DNA of 64,000 nt, from NCBI RefSeq assembly GCF_000372725.1, contig NW_005200763.1:180983-244982 (forward strand), in the 5' to 3' direction. Source of the DNA: Emiliania huxleyi CCMP1516 (lineage: Eukaryota > Haptophyta > Isochrysidales > Noelaerhabdaceae). The position numbers were made by a program, and so were the translations under genes. Positions 57,729 to 64,000 of the stretch are shown piece by piece (within the stretch, counting starts at the first letter, position 1; the number at the start of each line of letters is the position of its first letter). The notes under the pieces are model-generated. The model saw nothing but the letters and a program-made list of their open reading frames with translations, was not told where the DNA came from and did not search any database.

Positions 57729-58844
57729 CTAGAGTCCGTCCGGTCCCCCGATTGGGTTCTCCGCACTCCCCGCGTCTAGGAGGAGCTGCAGGATCGCCGC
57801 CTCGCGCGCCTCCCCGTCCCCTCTCCTGGACGCCTCACCACCGTCAGTAAAGTCGTGGAGGAAGGCGCCAGCGTCCCCGAAAGGGTTAGCGCCTGTCTCG
57901 GCGTAGGCCTGCAGCAGCCCGCGGAGTCGCAGGCGCTCCTCGGCGATGAAGACGCCATTCGCCCGCGAGGCGTCTCGCAGGTCGCTGCCTCTCAACCCCG
58001 ACAGGTCGCGCAGCGGCGTCCCGCGCAGCAAGAAGAGGTGCAATGGGTCCTGGAAGTCACCACGCGCGACCCACGCGTGGAACCTTCCTTGACGGACCAC
58101 GCCCTCCACCTCGCGCAGCCATTTCACCTCGACCACGCGCACTTTGATCTTTGTGATGAGGCAGAGCCACACGGTCGGCTCGCCGCTCGGGGCGTACCCG
58201 GCCAGATACTCGGCCACCGCCTCCGCCGAGCCCGCCGCCGCCCTCGCCTCCGCCGCCTCCGCCGCCGCTGCCCTCGCCTTCGCCACCGTCGCCGCCGCCG
58301 CCCTCCCCGCCGCCGCCCCCGCCTCCGCCACCCTCACCACCGCCGTCCAGCCCGCCGCCGCCAAGCCCGCCGCCGCCCTCGCCTCTGCCGCCGTCTCCGC
58401 CGCCTCCCTCGCCTCCGCCACTGTCGCCGCCGCCTCCCTCGCCGCCGCCCTCACCACCGCCGCCCTCACCACCGCCCTCACCGCCGCCGCCCTCGCCTCC
58501 GCCACTGTCGCCGCCTCCTCGCCTCCGCCGCCCCCGCCGCCGCCACCCTCACCGCCGTCGCCTCCCTCGCCGCCGCCGCCCTCGCCGCCGCCGCCCTCGC
58601 CCCCTCCGCCCTCGCCGCCGCCGCCCTCGCCGGCGCCGCCCAGCCCGCCCCCGCCCTCGCCGTAGCCACCCAGCCCGCCTCCGCCGAGCCCGCCGCCGCC
58701 CTCGCCTCCGCCGCCGTCGCCGCCGCCTCCTTCGCCACCACCGCCTTCGCCGCCGCCACCCTCGCCGAGATGCCGCCGAGATTTTGAGATGCTATTGAGA
58801 TCTTTCACGACGCGTCGTAGTGAGTCGAGTGTCATGGTGTGCAT
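57729..58844 (-). CDS. Gly/Ala-rich low-complexity protein with a globular C-terminal domain
   Basis: A 371-codon frame. Residues ~28-105 are Gly/Glu-rich (GEGGGG units); residues ~108-210 are Ala/Glu/Arg-rich, coded by a shifted reading of a similar GC-rich trinucleotide repeat. The C-terminal ~160 residues look like a real domain: GEPTVWLCLITKIKVRVVEV, VVRQGRFHAWVARGDFQDPL and AEERLRLRGLLQAYAETGAN. No family recognised. The C-terminal part is likely genuine; the repeat may be an unstable coding minisatellite or an intron. The first ~55 bp overlap the Helitron-like frame on the other strand. Confidence 0.45.
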   Translation of the reverse strand: MHTMTLDSLRRVVKDLNSISKSRRHLGEGGGGEGGGGEGGGGDGGGGEGGGGLGGGGLGGYGEGGGGLGGAGEGGGGEGGGGEGGGGEGGGGEGGDGGEGGGGGGGGGEEAATVAEARAAAVRAVVRAAVVRAAAREAAATVAEAREAAETAAEARAAAGLAAAGWTAVVRVAEAGAAAGRAAAATVAKARAAAAEAAEARAAAGSAEAVAEYLAGYAPSGEPTVWLCLITKIKVRVVEVKWLREVEGVVRQGRFHAWVARGDFQDPLHLFLLRGTPLRDLSGLRGSDLRDASRANGVFIAEERLRLRGLLQAYAETGANPFGDAGAFLHDFTDGGEASRRGDGEAREAAILQLLLDAGSAENPIGGPDGL

Positions 58845-60437
58845 CGCTTCAGGTGTCGATCAAGCTCGGATCGCTCGAGATCTTGCGCGACGCCTCGATC
58901 AAGGGAGATACAATCTACTTCCCGCACGACGGGCCAAAGGAAGCGGCGGCCACGCTCCGCGAGGCGGCGTGGCTGCGGGGCGCCGACTGCCGCGCGCTGT
59001 TCGTGGGCGCGGACGATAAGCACGACAAGCTCGCCCAGTGGCTGCTCAAGCGCAACGACATCCAGGTTTGCCCGCATCGGTGCCACAATTACTTGGCGCT
59101 GTACGCTGCCATCGACAGGGCGATGGGCAACCCCAAGGTGACGGACGCGCCTTCATTCGACGCGGTGCGGAGCGAGCTCGGTGACATTGGTGCGGGACTG
59201 GTCGCCGATGCGCGCCACACAACCACCGGGCTTGCGCAAGCCGTCGAGGCCACCGCCCAGGCAAGTGCCGATGACGTGGCGCAGGTGGCCAACCCGGAGG
59301 AAGCGGACGCCTTCTCTCGCGTCGTGCTGCTGTCATCCTCCGACACGCTGCCTGACTCGGCGCTCTCCCGTCTCAACGCCTTCACCGCAGGGCTGACGTC
59401 GCGTGGCGGCTCCGATCATCTCGACCCATCCGCCGACGCCGCCGAGGGTGCAGCTGATGCAGCTGCAGACGGCGCAGCTGATGCGGATGCAGCTGACGCA
59501 GCCTCGGCGGCGTCGCAAGCTGACGCAGCCGCGAGGAACGAGAGCGCCGGCGATGTCCACGTGCGGCGTGCCGCGCGTTCGGACGAGCCGCTCTCCGAGT
59601 TCAACGGCAACGGGCTCAACTTGATGCGCATCTTCCGCGCCATCTGCCCGCTCCTGCGCTACCAGGAGAGCACGCGAGACGACGGAACGAGGCACATCCG
59701 CTCGTGGCCGCTGCAGGCCAACGGCACGCTCTCTGCCGCCGACACTCAGCAGGCGGTGGCGCGACGAGTTCGGTGAGCGCTTCAAGCGCGGCGAGGACGT
59801 TCCACTCCCGCCGCTGAATCAGCGGCAGCGCGCCGCCGGCCGCAGGCTCCTGCCCGTCCTCCGTCGGATGGGCGCCGCTCAGCGTGATGGAGATGCGAGC
59901 CGCACACGCAAGGAGTACTCAGAGGCGGTGGCGCTTGTGCACCGGATGCACTACCTGCTCGTGGGCGCGCCAGGCACCGGCAAGAGCTTGCTCCTACGCG
60001 CGCTGCTGCAGCTAATGGACGAGGAGGACCTGGGCTGCGCCATCTTCTCGGCGTACACCGGCGTCGCGGTGACGGCGCTGCCGCTGCCCGCTGCCACGTA
60101 CTGCAAGCTCACCGGCATCCCTGGCGACGCGGGCTCGACGCTCGAGGATCTGCCGGCGGCTTCTGACCGAGCGCAGCGGACGTTCAACGCAATCGTGGGC
60201 GACGCGCACCGCCTCATCATGATCGTGCTGGACGAAGCCTCGTTCCTTGGCACGCCGCACCTGCACCACCTCGACCAGCGGCTGCAGCTCTCATCTCTCT
60301 CCAGTACTCGAACTTCGATATCTCTCTCGACTCTCGTCTCTCGACACTCGACGAGGCGAGGCGCAGGCGGGACAACCCTGTGCGTGACGCCTTCTGTTCA
60401 CGACGCAACGGCGCGGTCGAGCGTGTCGCGCAGGTAG
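58789..60437 (+). mobile_element. Truncated Helitron-like element (DUF6570-like region plus PIF1-type helicase start)
   Basis: The first frame (to 59776) has GDTIYFPHDGPKEAAATLRE, RALFVGADDKHDKLAQWLLK and PLSEFNGNGLNLMRIFRAIC, resembling the N-terminal region of Helitron/PIF1-like elements. After a stop and frame change, the second frame (59868 onward) has HYLLVGAPGTGKSLLLRALL (Walker A), AIFSAYTGVAVTALPLPAAT and LIMIVLDEASFLGTPHLHHL (Walker B), the start of a PIF1 helicase. Similarity ends near 60285, where the RAP gene begins on the other strand. No Rep domain or Helitron 3' hairpin is visible. Likely a decayed fragment; one stop may be an intron. Confidence 0.6.
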
Positions 60438-62259
60438 GACACCCGCGCCTCCTCCCCTGGCAGTTCGTCCCATCGCCATTGCGGCACGGACACGAGGGTC
60501 GTACCCAGCAGGCGCAGCTGCCGGTGCTTGAGTCGCGTGGCGCCCGACGGGCGGCGGCCGCACAGCCGTCCCGGCCCATCGCCCTCTACCACGACCTGCG
60601 CGGGAAGGCAGCCTTGCGCATCCAAACAAGGATATATGGCCCAATCTCGGCTCATCTCGGCTCGTCGCGTTGCCTGCTCTCCCCTCCACTCTGCTACCCA
60701 GTCGAGGGCGTGCCTCGTCTCGCCGTCCACCTCGTCCTGCATCGGGTCCGCCTCGAGCAGCTCGAGCGCCACGCCGATTTGCTGTTGCAAGCGCGGCAGC
60801 TCTCCGAACTTGCTTGTGTGGCACCCGGCGATCACGCTCTTGGGACCGATACACTCGGCAGGGTCGGGGCATACGGTAGGCCTGGCGGGCGGGCGGCACG
60901 GGTGAGTAGGCAGTGGAGGGGGAGAGGTCAAGGACTCTGAGGTGAGTAGGCAGTGGAGGGGGAGAGGTCAAGGACTCTGAGGCGTCGTGGCCGCATGCGT
61001 TCGGTTGAACTGGGGCCGAACGGGAGATGCCTCACCGGGGAAGGGCCTCCATCACGCCGCGCTCGTCCGAGACCCACGTGCGCCACTGATGCAGCAGGTG
61101 GCATTCGTCCTGTAGGGAAATCCAGAGAGGGCTCAAGGGTAGCTCCAGCCGAAACAGCTCTTCCGCGCTGTATCTCGACATGAGTTAGCTCGTTCTCTGC
61201 CGCGTTGAGCACCTGCAGCGAAGAATGGCGGCAGGACTTCTGAATGCTATGAAGATGAGCATCGCACTTTCAAATGCTACGAAGATGAGCAGGGCAATGC
61301 GGTGACTATCCACGCAGCATGTACAACGCCGCGCACCGCCGCGAAGCTGCTTCCAAACAGCCCATTTGTGGGGAGGTGGTCCGCCACGGCGAAGGACCAC
61401 GCCATGTTCACGAGCGCCCGCCTGCCGATATAAGGTGGGGTGATTGTGGCGTGTGAGAATGAGGTGGGAAACGGGTGGCCAACCTGCCCAGCTCGTGAAG
61501 CTGCGGCGCCGCTTCCTCCGCCACGGCGCGGAACAGAGCAGGCACGGGATGTCCGGCGGTCGCAAAACCGAGCGCCGCCTCAACGAGCGTTTCGACATCG
61601 ATCTGACCGGATCGCGGCGAGATGGCGGCCGCAACGGAGTCCAGGAACGACTCAGACACCGGATGGCGCATCTGCGTGGTAGCGGCAGCGTGAGTGGGTC
61701 GGTGAAAGTGAGGGAGTCAGTCGATGGAATGTTGCACCACGCCAAGCGACTTGACCACAGAAATAAGGTCCCGCGGCTCAAACTCGTCGACCCGTTCCTC
61801 CACCGTTGCCATGACGGCGTCCATTAGCTCCAGTGGCGCATGGGCGACCGCCGCAAACGTTTCGACCGTGTTGCAGACCGCCCGTGGACTCAGGCTGCTC
61901 ATCCTCTGCGCCAACGCCAAAGCAACGGCGTCGAGCGTGGCTGACGATCCCTGCGAGGAGGCGCAAGGGAGGTAACGCCCCACCGCAACATCGTTCCCAG
62001 AGATCACCGCAATATCTGCCTGCGAGGTAGACATCACGAGTTCCCACGCATCGACCAGCGCCTGCGAGGAGGCAACAGAAGCGGAGCCATTGACAGCGTT
62101 CGGGACTGCGGCTGCAAGGTCCTTCGCACACGTCGCCTCTGCCAACCGATCTCTGCACACGGGCTCGATCGATTGGTCCCGCGAGAAGATGCCTCCTCTC
62201 AACGCGAGGAGCGACAGGAGCTTGGCGGCCATCACACCACCTCCAACAAGTACCAACAA
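60398..62259 (-). CDS. RAP-domain protein, predicted organellar RNA-binding factor
   Basis: Exon 1 (62259 down to 61717) has a hydrophobic, Arg-containing leader (MAAKLLSLLALRGGIFSRDQ), suggesting plastid or mitochondrial targeting, then helical repeats (LALAQRMSSLSPRAVCNTVE, FEPRDLISVVKSLGVVQHSI). The next exon reads FLDSVAAAISPRSGQIDVET. Another gives CHLLHQWRTWVSDERGVMEA. The last exon has VALELLEADPMQDEVDGETR and ends with a RAP domain: AQVVVEGDGPGRLCGRR, KHRQLRLLGTTLVSVPQWRW, YLRDTLDRA. Helical repeats plus C-terminal RAP are typical of FASTK/OPR-type factors that act on organelle transcripts. Some exon junctions were not fixed. An intron near 60640 has a CTCGGC pair. Confidence 0.68.
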
Positions 62260-62430
62260 CTTTTGGAAGTAGAGTTAGAGAGGACGTCGTTCCGCGGAAC
62301 TTTGAAACTTGCTATGTGGTTTTACTGGTTTCCGCCACAACGCTGCCGCTTCTAGCTAAATGCCCGCCAACAACACGTTCTGTGGCAAACGTGCCTAAAC
62401 TAGTACCGAAAACCGACCGAACGCCGCCGT

Positions 62431-62766
62431 GGAGAGCTAACTAAGAGGTAGGTAGCAGCCCCTTGGAGTGTGAAGGCTTCGTAGCCCTGCCGTCTACTAT
62501 GAAGATCCGCAGGACTGGAGCGAAAAAAAGCAAGCGAGTGGGTAGGTAGGTGGCCGGAGCGCGGATCGATCGATCGAGGGGGAAATGGCAACTTTCAGGA
62601 GAGCTAACTAAGAGGTAGGTAGCAGCCCCTTGGAGTGTGAAGGCTTCGTAGCCCTGCGGTCTACTATGAAGATCCGCAGGACTGGAGCAAAAAAAAGCAA
62701 GCGAGTGGGTAGGTAGGTCCGGCCGGAGCGCGGATCGATCGATCGAGGGGGAAATGGCAACTTTCA
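62431..62766. repeat. Tandem duplication, 167 and 169 bp
   Basis: Copy 1 62431-62597, copy 2 62598-62766, nearly identical apart from one or two substitutions and a 2-bp difference near the GGTAGGTAGGT run. Each contains ATCGATCGATCG. Noncoding. Confidence 0.95.
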
Positions 62767-63169
62767 TGAATTCTCGAAACACTCAACCTCGACATCTCGA
62801 CAACAAGATCACCCCGATCACCACTTCGACCCTTATGATCACCCTTCTCCCCGATTCAAGGCCGTGGTGATATCTCATAGGACATAGCCACATATACATA
62901 AAGTTCGATCGTGCAGCGTGGAGCGGCCGCTCTCCGGCTAGCTGCCCGACGGCCGGGGCGAGCGCAATCCAAAGCCAACGGGTCCACGCTGCGGTGGGAG
63001 CCTCTATATGTTTATGTTGATATAGAGTTAGAGAGTGTGGCTTCCCCAAGTAATGTCATCATACATCAAAATGAGGTGTAATTATAGACCAAACGACACT
63101 CCTATCTGTATCTCACAGATAAAAGACAGTTACAGACAGAGAAAACATGCGATGCATACAGATCTCGAT
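62767..63169. other. AT-richer intergenic sequence
   Basis: Lower GC than the surroundings, with TATATGTTTATGTTGATATAG near 63004. No gene seen; it may hold the 3' UTR of the kinase. Confidence 0.5.
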
Positions 63170-64000
63170 TTACCATGTCCTTGCCACACTTGCAGACGGG
63201 TGTCTAGACCTGGCGCGAGGCAAAGTCAAAGCGCGAAAAACGGTACAAATTTGGTCGGCGCGGGGGCGGGCGCGGGGCGGCGGGGGCGGAGAGAGCCCCG
63301 TCGCCGCCCCTCTCTCCGCTTTCACGCTGCGGAGGCGTGGGCGTTTGCATTCACTTCGCCCTGCCCTCTTCCGGCGGCAGGTCGCTCCAGTAGTAGGTGA
63401 GCTCGACGCTCTCGCTCGCCCTTCCGCCCTCCGCCTACTCGCACATCGAACGCGACGTCTGAGCCGAGGCGCTTCGCCCGCCCCCGTCTCGCGGGCGCCC
63501 TCTCTCATCGCCTCCTCCTCCGGTGCCGCCGCGGGGCAGATGAAGACCGCGTTCGCTGCCGCAGAGCCGAGGGCGTTGACGGACGCCGCCAGGCGCCGCG
63601 CGTCCGCCGCGACGTCCGCCATCAGAGGCCTGACGCGCGAGGCAGCGGCGTGCGAGGGGGCTGAGAGAGGGAAAAGGCACACAAGGGTTCGGAGAGAGGG
63701 CCGCGGCGCGATGGAGGCTTGAGCTCGCCTGCTCGCGGGCTGCAGCTGCAAGCAGCTCCGGATGAGGTCCGCGAAAGCCGCGCGGTCCGGGAGGAGGCTG
63801 GTGGCGGGGCGGAGGTCATGGAGGCTGCTGCCCGCCTCGTACTCGTCCACGTCGCGAGGGTGCCTGACAGGGAAGGGGAGGGGAGGGCGCTCTCTGACGG
63901 CAGCAGAAGCCGGGGGACGTCCGACCTCAGCAGTGCCTCTCGGCTATGCGCGTCGCCTCTGGTGCATGAGGGACCAGAGCAGCATCCCGTACGAGTAGAC
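63170..64000 (-). CDS. C-terminal part of a protein kinase (5' end beyond window)
   Basis: At the right edge the minus strand reads VYSYGMLLWSLMHQR, the DVxSxGxxLWEL block after the activation loop of Ser/Thr (RGC/TKL-type) kinases. After an intron, an exon gives LPFPVRHPRDVDEYEAGSSL and FADLIRSCLQLQPASR, i.e. subdomain XI up to the conserved Arg region. A further exon reads RPLMADVAADARRLAASVNA, the usual RPxM-V-L ending of TKL kinases. The tail to the stop is Arg-rich and may be partly intronic. The catalytic loop and ATP site are outside the window, so activity cannot be judged. Confidence 0.65.

Overview
This window looks like nuclear DNA from a GC-rich unicellular eukaryotic alga with a secondary plastid. 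A haptophyte is my first choice and a pelagophyte-like stramenopile the second; no marker here settles it. The reasons: most recognisable genes are broken by many short introns (about 55-150 nt), many introns start with GC instead of GT, the proteins are typically eukaryotic (SEC23, ALG5, a SERCA-type Ca2+ pump, a 5-phosphatase with a C2 domain, an FHA/RING protein), and one gene encodes a twin-arginine, lumen-targeted protein expected only in a plastid-bearing cell. There is no bacterial operon structure, and I found no rRNA, tRNA or CRISPR array.

Layout. 1-12.7 kb: the tail of an algal family gene, an MFS transporter (-), an unknown gene (+), a long inositol-polyphosphate 5-phosphatase/C2 gene (-) and a secretory glycosyltransferase-like gene (-). 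12.7-19.4 kb: repeats, a coiled-coil ORF, a 2OG-Fe(II) oxygenase-like gene (-) and the first 884-bp TIR element. 19.4-25 kb: an intronless FHA-RING-PARP-finger protein, an unknown Ala/Pro-rich protein and ALG5 (+). 25.3-29.6 kb: SEC23 (-). 29.6-34 kb: a repeat island with one small gene. 35-45.4 kb: a thylakoid-lumen protein (-), a GT34-type glycosyltransferase (+), an alpha/beta hydrolase (-), a zinc-finger remnant, a multi-pass membrane protein (+), a TMEM14-like protein (+) and another multi-pass protein (-). 45.7-48.2 kb: a broken nucleotide-sugar transporter and the second, inverted TIR element. 48.4-56.8 kb: a 0.66-kb inverted duplication whose arms each carry a head-to-head promoter; an RTN4IP1-like oxidoreductase and an SDR lie between the arms, and a complete SERCA pump runs out to the right. 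57.7-64 kb: a Gly-rich ORF, a truncated Helitron-like element, a RAP-domain protein (-), a tandem duplication and the end of a protein kinase (-).

Functionally, several genes belong to the secretory and endomembrane system (SEC23, ALG5, SERCA, the C2 5-phosphatase, three glycosyltransferase or sugar-transport genes), but they are not arranged as a cluster. The most unusual feature is in the introns. (i) At least a dozen introns in several unrelated genes share a 3' end in which a branch-site-like TTCAC can pair with GTGAA just upstream of the CAG. (ii) Many introns carry 10-12 bp tandem arrays with a CTCGG core. (iii) Several introns have short direct repeats across both splice junctions, and one is flanked by a 23/24 match with an offset of exactly 70 bp. 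Together these suggest recent and continuing intron gain, resembling introner elements.
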